Positions 18,953-28,985 of a stretch of 64,000 nucleotides of DNA are shown here, one piece after another (the first letter of the stretch is position 1; every line of letters begins with the position of its first letter). Where the stretch lies: assembly GCA_963841845.1 (NCBI GenBank), contig CAWJEG010000009.1:62001-126000 (forward strand), in the 5' to 3' direction. The notes under the pieces are model-generated. The model did not search any database, was not told the DNA's origin, and worked only from the letters and a program-made list of their open reading frames with translations. Both the position numbers and the translations under genes were made by a program. The DNA is from CAVVGZ01 sp963841845 (lineage in GTDB: Bacteria > Chloroflexota > Anaerolineae > Anaerolineales > Anaerolineaceae).

Positions 18953-21319
18953 ATGACTATCACGGACCGGGTGTCTCAGTTACGTAAGCAAAGCCTGGAG
19001 TCGGCGCCTGCCATCTCAGATGAGCGTGCCCGCTTGATGACAGAATTTTACAAGGAAAATTCCGATTTGGTTTCCATACCGGTCAAGCGCGCCAGGTCAT
19101 TCTACCATCTGATGGATCAAAAGATGATTTGTATCCAGCCCGGTGAATTGATCGTTGGTGAAAAAGGCCCCATGCCGAAAGCCACTCCTACTTACCCGGA
19201 ATTATGCTGTCACTCCCTATCCGATCTGGATATCCTTGACCAGCGACAAAAAATTCCCTTCAAAGTAGAAAGTACTACCCGAGAAATATATGAAAACGAG
19301 ATAATCCCCTTCTGGCATGGAAAAAGCATGCGTGAGGGCATCTTTGCTGAAATGACACCTGAATGGAAGGCTGCATATGAGGCCGGGGTCTTCACCGAAT
19401 TTATGGAGCAGCGCGCCCCCGGTCATACCGTTCTGGATGATAAGATCTATCACAAGGGTATGCTCGACTTCATCGACGACATCCATCAAGCAATGGCATG
19501 TCTCGATTTTTTGAACGACCCCCTGGTTTACGCCCGGCAGGAAGAATTAAAGGCAATGGAAATAAGTGCTCATGCCCTGATACGCTTTGCTGAGCGCCAT
19601 GCTGAACAGGCTGCCGGACTTGCTGTTCTTGAAAATGACCCCACCCGAAAAGCCGAACTTGAGCAAATTGCATCTGTCTGTATGCAGGTTCCTGCAAAAG
19701 CACCGCGCACCTTCTGGGAGGCCTTACAGTATTATTGGTTTGTTCATCTGGGGGTAACCATTGAACTTAATACCTGGGACTCCTTCTGCCCTGGCCACCT
19801 CGACCAGCACCTGCTGCCTTTTTATCAGGGCGAGGTCTCAACCGGGAAGCTCACCCGAGAAGGCGCCGAAGAACTGCTGCACTGCTTCTGGATCAAATTC
19901 AATAACCAGCCTGCCCCGCCCAAGGTGGGTGTCACCGCAGCAGAAAGCGGCACATATACCGATTTTGCCCAAATCAACCTTGGCGGTGTTCTGCCTGACG
20001 GCTCGGATGCCGTCTCTGAATTAACCTACCTGATGATGGATGTGATTGAAGATATGCGCCTTTTACAGCCAAGCTCCTCGATACAGGTAAGCAAAAAGAA
20101 CCCCGACCGTTTTATCAAACGGGCAGCTAAAATCATTCGCACCGGCTTCGGACAACCGTCTATTTTCAATTCAGACCTGATTGTGCAGGAGCTGGTCCGC
20201 CAGGGTAAGGACTTGATAGATGCCCGTAAAGGCGGCTCCAGCGGCTGTGTGGAAGTGGGGGCTTTTGGCAAGGAAAACTATAATCTCACAGGATATTTCA
20301 ATATGCCCAAAGTGCTGGAAATTACCCTGCACAATGGAATTGATCCGCGCTCAGGGCACATGATTGGCATCCCAACCGGAGACCCATCCGGCTTTAGCTC
20401 TTTTGAGGATTTGTTTAATGCCTTTGAAATGCAAATGCGTTATTTCATCGATGTGAAGGTGCGCGGCAATAACATCATTGAACGTCTCTACGCCGCTTAT
20501 ATGCCGGCGCCTTTTCTCTCGCTGATCACAGATGATTGCATTGCAACCGGTAAGGATTACCATGATGGGGGTGCACGGTACAACACTTCCTATATCCAGG
20601 GGGTGGGCATTGGCACGATAACGGACTCACTTACTGCGATCAACCATCACATCTACATAAAACAAAGCACCAGTCTGGCTGAATTGATCCGGTACTTAGA
20701 GGATGATTTTGCAGAATACGAAAACCTCCGCCAGAAACTTATTAACCGCACGCCCAAGTATGGGAACGATGATGAGGCTGCCGACCAGATGATGGTGCGC
20801 ATTTTCAATACCTACTATAACGCAGTGGATGGGCGCAAAAACACCAGGGGCGGCAAATATCACATTAACATGCTGCCAACGACGGTCCATGTCTACTTTG
20901 GATCGGTTACGGGTGCCACACCGGATGGCCGCCGGGCGTTTACACCGTTAAGCGAGGGCATTTCACCGGTACAGGGCGCTGACCGCTGCGGTCCTACCGC
21001 TGTTCTGCGATCTGCCGCTAAAATGGATCATGTCCGTACAGGCGGCACGCTTTTAAACCAGAAACTAACTCCTGAACTGCTAAAAGACGATACCGGTCTG
21101 ATGAATTTAGTGCAGCTGGTGCGTACTTACTTCAAGCTGGATGGCCATCACATCCAATTCAACGTGGTGGATGCTGCCACCTTGCGGGCTGCGAAAAAAT
21201 TCCCGGATCAGCACCGTGACCTGATCGTGCGTGTGGCTGGTTATTCCGATTACTTCTGTGACCTGGGCGAAGCCCTGCAGGATGAGATCATCGCCCGGAC
21301 GGAACAAAAAGCATTCTGA
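18953..21319 (+). CDS. HypD-like glycyl radical enzyme (probable trans-4-hydroxyproline dehydratase type)
   Basis: A 788-residue glycyl radical enzyme with a GGAGGAT ribosome site. The thiyl cysteine is C432 in SSGCVEVG with the base E434, and the radical glycine is G763 in RVAGYSDYF. From memory, HypD of Clostridioides difficile has C434, E436 and G765, that is the same spacing. Long stretches such as FGKENYNLTGY, GARYNTSYIQGVGIGTITDSLTAI and TPKYGNDD also fit HypD rather than pyruvate formate-lyase or choline lyase. The reaction would be removal of water from hydroxyproline to give pyrroline-5-carboxylate. No proC is seen nearby, so the substrate assignment remains an inference. Confidence 0.85.
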   Translation: MTITDRVSQLRKQSLESAPAISDERARLMTEFYKENSDLVSIPVKRARSFYHLMDQKMICIQPGELIVGEKGPMPKATPTYPELCCHSLSDLDILDQRQKIPFKVESTTREIYENEIIPFWHGKSMREGIFAEMTPEWKAAYEAGVFTEFMEQRAPGHTVLDDKIYHKGMLDFIDDIHQAMACLDFLNDPLVYARQEELKAMEISAHALIRFAERHAEQAAGLAVLENDPTRKAELEQIASVCMQVPAKAPRTFWEALQYYWFVHLGVTIELNTWDSFCPGHLDQHLLPFYQGEVSTGKLTREGAEELLHCFWIKFNNQPAPPKVGVTAAESGTYTDFAQINLGGVLPDGSDAVSELTYLMMDVIEDMRLLQPSSSIQVSKKNPDRFIKRAAKIIRTGFGQPSIFNSDLIVQELVRQGKDLIDARKGGSSGCVEVGAFGKENYNLTGYFNMPKVLEITLHNGIDPRSGHMIGIPTGDPSGFSSFEDLFNAFEMQMRYFIDVKVRGNNIIERLYAAYMPAPFLSLITDDCIATGKDYHDGGARYNTSYIQGVGIGTITDSLTAINHHIYIKQSTSLAELIRYLEDDFAEYENLRQKLINRTPKYGNDDEAADQMMVRIFNTYYNAVDGRKNTRGGKYHINMLPTTVHVYFGSVTGATPDGRRAFTPLSEGISPVQGADRCGPTAVLRSAAKMDHVRTGGTLLNQKLTPELLKDDTGLMNLVQLVRTYFKLDGHHIQFNVVDAATLRAAKKFPDQHRDLIVRVAGYSDYFCDLGEALQDEIIARTEQKAF

Positions 21320-21588
21320 TTTTTTGCCTTGATGAATTCTCCATCCTACTCCGGTTACTCAATAATCTGGTTTTAAGGGGATCATATTTTAAGGAAATAC
21401 GTATCATTCTTGCAACGGGTATGATAAAGGAAACGGCGTATAATTCGCTGAATAATGGTAATGGAACGGGGCTTAAGGTAATGTTTTTTACCGGATTACC
21501 CGGTTTCTTCCCGATGGTAAAATTAGGCTTCAGTTTGGATGGGATAATTTTCAGGACGAATTTGCATGGAAATAAGCAGGATAATGGC

Positions 21589-22651
21589 TTGTTAAACGGT
21601 CAGCCAGATAATCAAAAAAAAATAAAGCTCAAGCTGCGTCAACTCATCACGACTGGTCCTGCTTGGATTAGGTGTTTATGTCATTTTTCCACAGCTATCG
21701 ACCCTGGAAAATTCGTGGAATGTGCTGCTCAGCCTTACCCTCTGGGCTGTTTTATTGGCATGTGTTGTCGAAATTCTGGCGTATGTGAGCAACGGCTACC
21801 TGATGCAGCAAATTCTTGAACATACCCAGGAGCAGGTTTCGCTGCTATACAGTACATTGATTGTGTTGGGGTCACTCAGCGTGGGATTTGTCGCCGGAGG
21901 AACAGTAGGCAGTTCAGCTGCCATCTTTCACTGGACCAAACAGAATGGGGGCAATAAACAAGTTCCATTCCTGGCCAGTTTTTTACTCTCCATGTCCAAT
22001 AATTTAATGCTGCTCTGGCTTTCCATTTTTGGATTAATCCATTTAATTATTATCCGAGATTTAAACCGCACCGAGGTGATCGGGTACAGCACCAGCATGA
22101 CCTGTATGGTGACTTTAGTGGCAATGACAGTGCTGGCTGGCCGTTACCGGGACCGGTCCGTAAATTTCCTCAACTGGCTGGCCAAGCAGCTTGGGCGCTT
22201 GAGGCTTCATAACTACGATCAAGACCTTACCCGCGCCGAATTGATCAATATCTTTCTTGCCTGGGACAGCTTGTGGCAGGATAAGAAATATAAATTGGTG
22301 CTGGGGGCATTTTTTTATGTCGTGTTTGACATGTCAGCCCTCTATTTCCTATTCCTTGCTGCCGGAATAAAAATTACGCTTGGCATGCTGCTGTCCGGTT
22401 ATGCCCTCCCGCTGCTCCTGGGAAAAATCGCCTTCATTTTACCGGGAGGGGTGGGCATTGTAGAAACCAGTATGATCGCGATCTTCAGTGGAATGGGTGT
22501 ACCTCCAGCCACTGCAGTTATTGTCGTGCTGGTATTCCGGCTGCTGACCTTCTGGATACCGACCATCGCCGGTTTCCCGATTGCCGCATACCTGGTGAAC
22601 CACAATGGAATTAAACCGCCTGTGGAAACAGAACAAAATTCAATCATCTAA
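21589..22651 (+). CDS. YbhN/UPF0104-like integral membrane protein (one +1 frame break; start uncertain)
   Basis: The long frame (GTG at 21722 to 22651) encodes about eight membrane helices in the pattern of lysylphosphatidylglycerol-synthase-type TM proteins, with family-typical GTVGSSAAIFHW, LSGYALPLLLGKIAFILPGGVGIVE and VLVFRLLTFWIP. Its N-terminal helix starts earlier: skipping one base near 21650 joins KLKLRQLIT to LVLLGLGVYVIFPQL. A TTG at 21589 after an AGCAGG sequence is a possible start, but this is not firm. Proteins of this family flip or transfer lipid-linked groups; no function can be given. The next gene begins 23 bases downstream. Confidence 0.75.
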
Positions 22652-22673
22652 TACGGGGTGGGGGAAATTAAGC

Positions 22674-23099
22674 ATGGATCATGTGGTTTATTTGGATGCA
22701 CCTGCCCAGGAGTTTGATAACCTTTTGACCGGTAAAAAGACGATGCTCATCAGAGGCGCTGCCGGCAGAAAAATGCCTTATGGCAGGGTGAATGCCAATG
22801 ATATTCTGTATTTTATAAACAATAATGGTGAGGGTGTGATAAGAGGGCAAGCCAGGGTAACAAGCGTGATCAATTCAGACCCATTAACCCCTGAGGCTGC
22901 ATCCAAAATGATTACGATTTATCAAAACGCATTACAGCTTACGGAGAGCCAGCATAAGCGATGGCAAGGCAAACGCTACCTGGTATTCATCGAAGTTGCG
23001 GATGTCCAGCCAGTAGAAGAATTTCGTATTGATAAGAGCCAATTTGGTAACATGGATGACTGGCTGCCTGTAGGGATAATTGAAAACGTAAAGATATAA
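22674..23099 (+). CDS. ASCH/PUA-like domain protein
   Basis: A 141-residue soluble protein starting at the ATG 22674 after a GGGGG-A sequence; longer in-frame starts overlap the membrane-protein gene. It opens with DHVVYLDAPAQEFDNLLTGKKTMLIRG, followed by a VNANDILYFINN segment and GVIRGQARVTSVI. This beta-rich order, with LLxGxKT near the start and a DxL/YF strand in the middle, is that of the ASCH/PUA fold, which binds RNA or modified bases. The substrate is unknown. It is probably co-transcribed with the YbhN-like gene. Confidence 0.6.
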   Translation: MDHVVYLDAPAQEFDNLLTGKKTMLIRGAAGRKMPYGRVNANDILYFINNNGEGVIRGQARVTSVINSDPLTPEAASKMITIYQNALQLTESQHKRWQGKRYLVFIEVADVQPVEEFRIDKSQFGNMDDWLPVGIIENVKI

Positions 23100-23260
23100 A
23101 AATATCTTTTCCTTGACGGAATCCTTAGATTTACAATTTATCTCCTGTTATTAGCACAAATGATTAATACCACGCATCCTGGTGGACAGGATTTGCTGTC
23201 TGGCTGCCAATACTATTTATGCTGACCTAAGCCAACTTTCTGGTTGAGACATGTTTTGGA

Positions 23261-23845
23261 TTACAGTTTACTGCTGACGGACTGGCTCCAGGCTTTAATC
23301 TGCTCCCAATCCCGGTAATCTCCGGGGACTCCCTGAACCACAATCATGACAAAGGCAGCTTCCCACCACTTCAAGCGGAACGTCTCCAGCTTGCCATTGA
23401 AGAAAGCAATGTCCACCGGTTTAATAGCAGGGGCAGCCTTCAGCATCGGTTTCAGATAGTATTGAATGGTGGTGAAGCGTTCCTTGATGCTCAATGAGCC
23501 GGCTTTTTGAGGGGCTTTTGCCAGCGTAGTATCGAGTGTTAATGGGATATCAGCCAGTTTTTCCCCCGGCACCTGCGTCAGGCGCATGGCGCAGGCAAAA
23601 TAAGCCACCTTTTTATTACCCAAAACTTTGCGGTGTTTTTTCAGGAAACTGCGCGCCGCCTTATGCCAGCCGAAAATCATTGGCGCGCCTACCACAATCG
23701 AATCGTACGATTCAACAGAAGAAACATCCTTGATATTCTTTACATCGACGGTATGACCGGTCTCGTTTAAGTGATTGGCAATTGTTTCAGCCACCTCGGC
23801 AGTGGAACCGGAATTTGTTGCATAAGTTACCAGTACTTTACTCAT
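23261..23845 (-). CDS. Flavodoxin-domain protein
   Basis: A 194-residue protein with the flavodoxin FMN phosphate loop TYATNSGSTAEVAE at residues 8-21, then SIVVGAPMIFGWHK and a VAYFACAMRLT strand. It is longer than electron-carrier flavodoxins and resembles the menaquinone-dependent protoporphyrinogen oxidase (HemG) class, with a C-terminal region of about 70 residues ending in a Trp-rich helix. Whether it acts on haem precursors cannot be shown. It is read towards the YbhN/ASCH pair, with the CoA-binding gene just upstream on the same strand. Confidence 0.82.
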   Translation of the reverse strand: MSKVLVTYATNSGSTAEVAETIANHLNETGHTVDVKNIKDVSSVESYDSIVVGAPMIFGWHKAARSFLKKHRKVLGNKKVAYFACAMRLTQVPGEKLADIPLTLDTTLAKAPQKAGSLSIKERFTTIQYYLKPMLKAAPAIKPVDIAFFNGKLETFRLKWWEAAFVMIVVQGVPGDYRDWEQIKAWSQSVSSKL

Positions 23846-23966
23846 ACCCTGACCTTATTTACCTCTTCCCGTTTAGACCAACCATGGATTGGTATAGGCG
23901 AAGATATTCCTGAAACAGAGCTGTTCCCTGCAAATCAAGGAAATCTTTGGTGAAAGACGGATTTTT

Positions 23967-24407
23967 CTAGTATTGTCTGAATAGTTTGGCGAAAAATTTA
24001 TGGAATCCGTGGATGGAATTTACTTCTCCGGCGTACATGAGGATACATTTACCTTCCACCGGGTTTACTCCCAATTCACGGGCAGCTTTTGTTGTCTCTG
24101 CGGATTGGGCGCCCTGCTGAAGCCATATTTTCGGAATCCCGGCTGCGACCGATTCCCTTAATACCTGGGCAGATTGTTGAGGAGGCAGGCAGATCACGAC
24201 GCCATCCACCATGCCAGCCAGTTCCGCCACGTTGGGATAGCATTTATCCCCGGCAACCAGGTCCATGTTCGGGTTGACTCCGTATACTTCGTAACCGCGC
24301 GATTTCAATTCGGTGTAGATGGCGGTGCCAAATTTCTTATCCGAACGGGAAACGCCTGCAATCGCCAATCGTTTTGCCTGTAAAAAATCTTCAGCATTCT
24401 TGTCCAT
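23967..24407 (-). CDS. CoA-binding (YccU-like) protein
   Basis: A small Rossmann-fold protein of 146 residues. The N-terminal AIAGVSRSDKKFG loop, YEVYGVNPN strand and VDGVVICLPPQQSA segment are those of the CoA-binding domain (CoA_binding_2) found alone in YccU. WLQQGAQS and the C-terminal KCILMYAGEV match too. These proteins bind CoA, but a physiological role is not established. It precedes the flavodoxin gene on the minus strand by about 120 bases. Confidence 0.88.
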   Translation of the reverse strand: MDKNAEDFLQAKRLAIAGVSRSDKKFGTAIYTELKSRGYEVYGVNPNMDLVAGDKCYPNVAELAGMVDGVVICLPPQQSAQVLRESVAAGIPKIWLQQGAQSAETTKAARELGVNPVEGKCILMYAGEVNSIHGFHKFFAKLFRQY

Positions 24408-24930
24408 AATCCTGTCCTTTGCTCAAAAAGAAGTGGTTTTCAAAATTATTATATGACCAAATTTGCTGAAATTGTTCAAAAAATAGATTTTGTTGGTAAA
24501 TTGTCTGGTCTATATGGAATGGACCCGGAAAATTAATAAAAAGACCTGCCGGAATCTTTGCGCATTTATTTGGACATTGCGAATTTAGGACATCTGGTTT
24601 GCCAGAACCGGACTATTTTTTATATTATCCCTTCTGACTGATACTATAATTAATTTGACCATTTTTTATTATTCTTATAGGCTGGCTGGAAAAGAAACAA
24701 TTAATTTGGATTGTATCGTGTGGTTTTGGGATACCACCGTCATGTAACCGCAAGCGGTCCGCCTGGAATTGAAAGCAATCATGCAGGACAGGACTCAGCA
24801 CAGCGAGGCATGTCCTGCAGATTGCCAATCCCTGCCTGCAGCGGATCATCATTTTAAGACGGGGTAACCGGGCTGGTACACAACCCTGCAGGATAAAAAC
24901 AAACCTGTTGCATTCTTAAAGGGAGTCAAG
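24408..24930. other. Intergenic leader before the glycogen synthase gene
   Basis: About 520 bases between divergent genes. No gene seen. A perfect 9-bp inverted repeat, TGCAGGACA at 24782-24790 and TGTCCTGCA at 24811-24819, lies about 110 bases before the glycogen synthase start and may be an operator or leader hairpin. Confidence 0.55.
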
Positions 24931-26143
24931 ATGGCTGAAATTAATAAGGTGGCGCTGTTTACCAATGAGTACCCCCCGACGATTTACGGGGGAGCCGGGG
25001 TTCATGTCGAATACCTCAGCAGGGAACTGGCAAAAACCGTACCGGTAGAGGTACGCTGCTTTGGCGACCAGGTGGTTGATGGGCCAAATCTGCGGGTAAG
25101 GGGTTATGGGGCCTGGCCTGAGGCAAAAAAGAACACCGACCCGCGTTTTGGCGGAGCACTGGATGCCATGTACCGCAGCATATCGATGGCCAAGGATAAC
25201 CTGGATGCCAGCGTTGTGCACTGCCATACCTGGTATGTTCAGTTTGCCGGTTTTCTGGCAAAGAAGTTGTGGGGCGTTCCGTTTGTGCTGACCACGCATT
25301 CCCTGGAACCGCTGCGCCCCTGGAAGGTGGAGCAGCTTGGCAATGCCTACCACCTCAGCACCTGGATTGAGAACAACGGCATTAGCGAGGCGGATGCGGT
25401 CATTGCCGTTTCGCAGGAAACGCGGCAGTGATGTGCTGCGCTGCTTCCCGGGGGTGGATGCAGAAAAAGTCCACGTGATCCACAATGGCATCGACCTGCA
25501 GCAGTACCGTATGAATCCGGCTACGGACGCCCTGGTTAAGCGGGGAGTGGACCCGGACAGGCCGTTTGTACTGTTTGTGGGGCGCATCACCCGCCAGAAA
25601 GGCATCATCCACCTGGTAAATGCCATCCCTCATATCGATCCATCCATCCAGGTTGTCCTCTGTGCCGGAGCGCCGGATACACCGGAAATCGGCCGGGAAA
25701 TGGCAGAAGGTGTCGAAGCGGTTATGGCAAAGCGGCCGGGTGTGGTCTGGATCCAGGAGATGCTGCCCCGCCAGGAGATCATCCAGTTCTACTCGCATGC
25801 GGCTGTGTTCTGCTGCCCGTCGGTTTATGAACCGTTTGGCATCATCAACCTGGAAGCGATGGCCTGCGAGACAGCGGTGGTTGCTTCTGCGGTTGGAGGC
25901 ATCCCGGAGGTGGTTGTCCCCGGGGAAACTGGCCTGCTGGTTGATCTGGCCTTGAAGGAAGGCACTTTTGATCCGGTTGATCCCGAAAAATTTTCCCATG
26001 ATCTGGCAGAAGCCATTAACCAGACAGCGCTTGATCCAAACCTGCGTGAAAAATTCGGGAAAAACGGCCGGCAGCGGGTGGAAGACCATTTCAGCTGGGT
26101 GGCAATTGCCCGCCAAACCATGGATTTGTACCGCTCGCTGTGA
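24931..26143 (+). CDS. Glycogen synthase-type GT4 glycosyltransferase (one +1 frame break)
   Basis: A GT4 enzyme of about 403 residues. The N-terminal half has the acceptor motif TNEYPPTIYGGAGVHV and VVHCHTWY, and ends at a TGA near 25430 in ISEADAVIAVSQETRQ. Skipping the first base of that stop gives DVLRCFPGVDAEKVHVIHNGI, the usual continuation. The second half carries FVGRITRQKG, PSVYEPFGIINLEAMAC (EX7E motif) and GGIPEVV. It fits the Corynebacterium/Mycobacterium-type GlgA that in GlgE-containing genomes can also make maltose-1-phosphate (GlgM). GlgE follows 21 bases downstream, which supports that role. GGGAG precedes the ATG. Confidence 0.85.
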
Positions 26144-26164
26144 AGCGAAAACTGGAGGAATTGT

Positions 26165-28150
26165 ATGCAGCCATCTATAAGCAGAAAACGGGTCATTATT
26201 GAAGGAGTTACCCCGGAGATTGACGGGGGAAGATTTCCAGTCAAGCGCATTGTTGGCGATGAAACCGTGGTGGAAGCCGATGTCCTGGCCGACGGGCATG
26301 ATGCCCTTTCCTGCACACTGCTTTACCGCAAAGCATCCGAAGAGGCATGGAACGAAGTGCCGATGGAAGCGCTGGGCAACGACCGCTGGCAGGCTGCTTT
26401 TATCACCCCGGAAATGGGGCGCTGGTTCTATACCGTGCAGGGCTGGGTTGATCCCTTCAAATCCTGGAGGCGGGACCTGAAAAAACGGGTGGATGCCGGG
26501 CAGGATATCGGCGTTGACCTTTTGATTGGAGCGCAGCTGGTAGAAGAAGCCTATCAGCGTGCTGACGGGACCGATAAAAGCTGGCTGGCAACCTATACAG
26601 AATCCCTGAAAGCCGGGGGAGAAGATGCTCCCCGGCATGCCATGTCACCCGAACTGGACAGGCTGATGCACCGCTATGCGCCGAGGCGCTTTGCCGCAAC
26701 CTATGACCGGGAGCTGGAAATAGTGGTAGACCGTGAACGGGCGCGCTTTGGGGCATGGTACGAGATGTTCCCGCGTTCCTGCTCGCTGGTAAAGGGACAG
26801 CACGGCACCTTCAAGGATGTTGAAAAACGCCTGCCGTATATCGCCGGGATGGGCTTCGATGTCCTCTACCTGCCTCCCATCCACCCGATCGGCAGCAGCT
26901 TTCGCAAAGGGCGCAACAACTCCACCACGGTTGCTCCGGGAGATCCGGGCAGCCCGTGGGCAATCGGCTCCGTAGAGGGCGGGCATAAAGCCATCCACCC
27001 GCAGCTGGGTACGCTGGAGGACTTCCGCCAACTGGTTCAGGCTGCCGCGCAGTACGGCATTGAACTGGCGCTGGATATCGCTTACCAGTGCGCCCCGGAC
27101 CACCCCTATGTTTCCGAACATGCGGAGTGGTTCAAGCGGCGCCCGGACGGGACCATCCAGTACGCCGAGAACCCGCCCAAGAAATACCAGGATATCTACC
27201 CGTTCGATTTTGAAAATGAGCAGTACGAAGCGTTGTGGGAGGAACTGAAGGGTGTTGTGCAGTACTGGGCTGAACAGGGGGTGCGCATTTTCCGGGTGGA
27301 TAACCCGCATACCAAGCCTTTCCCGTTCTGGGAATGGCTCATCCCGGAAATTAAAAAGGATTACCCGGATGCCATCTTCCTGGCAGAGGCTTTCACCCGC
27401 CCGAAAGCGCTTTACGGGCTGGCAAAACGCGGCTTCACCCAGTCCTACAACTACTTCCCCTGGCGAAATACAAAATGGGAGCTGACCGAATATATGAAGG
27501 AGCTTACCCGCAGCGAGGTGAGAGAGTACATGTGCGCCAACCTCTGGCCGAACACGCCGGATATCCTGACCGAGTACCTGCAGTTCGGCGGGCGCCCGGC
27601 TTTCATGAGCCGCTTTATCCTGGCAGCCACCCTGGGAACCAGCTACGGGATTTACGGACCGGCCTTTGAGCTGTGTGAAAATACGCCGGTTGCCCCGGGA
27701 AAAGAAGAATACCTCCATTCAGAAAAATATGAAATCAAGAATTGGGACCTGGACCATCCTGACAGCCTGCGGGAGCTGATCGGCAAGGTGAACCGCATCC
27801 GGCATGATAACCCGGCCTTTCAAACCAACCATGACCTGCGCTTCCACGAGGTGGACAACCGGGACATCATCGCTTACTCTAAAAGCAGCCTTGACGGGAC
27901 CAACCAGGTGCTGGTGGTGGTCAACCTGGACCCGCACTATAAACAGTCCGGATTTATCACCCTCCCGCTGGAAGACCTGGGCCTGGAAGCGCGCCAGCCG
28001 TACCAGGCGCACGACCTGCTGACGGATGCGCGCTACCTGTGGCACGGGGAACGCAACTACGTTGAGTTAAACCCGCTGACGGTGCCGGCGCACATCTTCG
28101 TCATGCGGCGCAAGGTGCGCACCGAGCATGATTTTGATTATTATTTGTAA
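26165..28150 (+). CDS. glgE: Alpha-1,4-glucan:maltose-1-phosphate maltosyltransferase
   Basis: A GH13 subfamily 3 enzyme of 661 residues that extends alpha-1,4-glucan from maltose-1-phosphate. The N-terminal 200 residues form the beta-sandwich and helical domains. The barrel begins at FGAWYEMFPRS and includes YLPPIHPIG. The nucleophile Asp lies in FRVDNPHTKP, the acid Glu in FLAEAFTRP, and ELCENTPV precedes the C-terminal beta domain. Length and motifs match GlgE closely. GGAGGAATT precedes the ATG. Together with the GT4 enzyme it gives glucan synthesis through maltose-1-phosphate; no treS or pep2 is seen in the window. Confidence 0.95.
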   Translation: MQPSISRKRVIIEGVTPEIDGGRFPVKRIVGDETVVEADVLADGHDALSCTLLYRKASEEAWNEVPMEALGNDRWQAAFITPEMGRWFYTVQGWVDPFKSWRRDLKKRVDAGQDIGVDLLIGAQLVEEAYQRADGTDKSWLATYTESLKAGGEDAPRHAMSPELDRLMHRYAPRRFAATYDRELEIVVDRERARFGAWYEMFPRSCSLVKGQHGTFKDVEKRLPYIAGMGFDVLYLPPIHPIGSSFRKGRNNSTTVAPGDPGSPWAIGSVEGGHKAIHPQLGTLEDFRQLVQAAAQYGIELALDIAYQCAPDHPYVSEHAEWFKRRPDGTIQYAENPPKKYQDIYPFDFENEQYEALWEELKGVVQYWAEQGVRIFRVDNPHTKPFPFWEWLIPEIKKDYPDAIFLAEAFTRPKALYGLAKRGFTQSYNYFPWRNTKWELTEYMKELTRSEVREYMCANLWPNTPDILTEYLQFGGRPAFMSRFILAATLGTSYGIYGPAFELCENTPVAPGKEEYLHSEKYEIKNWDLDHPDSLRELIGKVNRIRHDNPAFQTNHDLRFHEVDNRDIIAYSKSSLDGTNQVLVVVNLDPHYKQSGFITLPLEDLGLEARQPYQAHDLLTDARYLWHGERNYVELNPLTVPAHIFVMRRKVRTEHDFDYYL

Positions 28151-28190
28151 TCGTTGGTTGGGCAAAACCCCAGAATGGAGGACTTTTCCA

Positions 28191-28985
28191 ATGAAAAATA
28201 AGCCTGCTTTCAAAATGATAATCCCCCTTCTTGGCTTGATTGCCGCCTCTATTGCCTGTAAAATCCCAGATGTGAGGGATATGGTTGAAGAAGCAATAAC
28301 CGAAAAATGCACCCCCGTGGACCGTGCAACCTATGAGCGCGCCGCAGCCGAGCTGAGCCGTACCCCGCAAACGCCCAATTTTCCAGAAAGCGCCGTCTAT
28401 GAGGTGTGCACTAATATGGATGATGAGCAAGGTGGATATACGTCCATCCGCATGACGAATGATTACCCTCCGGGTGAAAATGCTGCGACGGAAGGTTCAG
28501 GAACCCTCCCTAAGGATGCAGATTCGACGAAGGGAGATAAAGAGCAAAATGAAAGTGAACAAATCCGTTCCTTCCCTGCAGGCACCTACGCCGGTAAATT
28601 TCCGGGAAATTTTCCGGAATATTACCAGGTGACCAATGAGATCAATCTTATCGTTTCAGAGAACGGCTCCCTCAGTGGCTCAGCAATCTTGAAATCCAGC
28701 TATACAATGACACATAATACTTCCTCCGGGGGCCAGTGTACATCCTATCATGAATTCTCAACCTCCTATGCCGTTAGCGGCCAGGTCAAGGACGCCTGGA
28801 CGAAAACAGCCAGGGTTGATAAAACCTTGAATGAAATAACCGACAGGAGCAATTGCGGGCGGGAGAATACCCGCCGGGATGAAACCTGCACCTGTGAGGC
28901 ATCAGCCGAAATCAAAGATGGTGTGCTGACCATCACCTGCGGCTATAGTGTTGATTGTGGAGCCTACCTGACAGCAGCAAAATGA
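28191..28985 (+). CDS. Cysteine-rich lipoprotein of unknown function
   Basis: The ATG at 28191 follows GGAGGA at a good distance. The 264-residue product has a signal peptide and lipobox (ASIAC) near residue 24, a Glu/Lys/Ser-rich low-complexity segment (about residues 100-130) and a C-terminal beta-rich domain from about residue 135. The latter has paired cysteines (GGQCTSYH, SNCGREN, TCTCEAS, ITCGYSVDCG) that may form disulphides on the cell surface. No family recognised. It follows glgE by 40 bases, so it may be transcribed with it, but the functional link is unclear. Confidence 0.75.
   Translation: MKNKPAFKMIIPLLGLIAASIACKIPDVRDMVEEAITEKCTPVDRATYERAAAELSRTPQTPNFPESAVYEVCTNMDDEQGGYTSIRMTNDYPPGENAATEGSGTLPKDADSTKGDKEQNESEQIRSFPAGTYAGKFPGNFPEYYQVTNEINLIVSENGSLSGSAILKSSYTMTHNTSSGGQCTSYHEFSTSYAVSGQVKDAWTKTARVDKTLNEITDRSNCGRENTRRDETCTCEASAEIKDGVLTITCGYSVDCGAYLTAAK

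Noticed and set aside
21421..21819. Separate small gene of 132 codons before the YbhN-like gene
   Set aside because: Its last part becomes the first membrane helix of the YbhN-like protein after skipping one base, so it is the 5' part of that gene in another frame.
25400..27718. Long minus-strand open frames opposite the glycogen synthase and glgE genes
   Set aside because: They are antisense to well-supported genes and show no protein signature.
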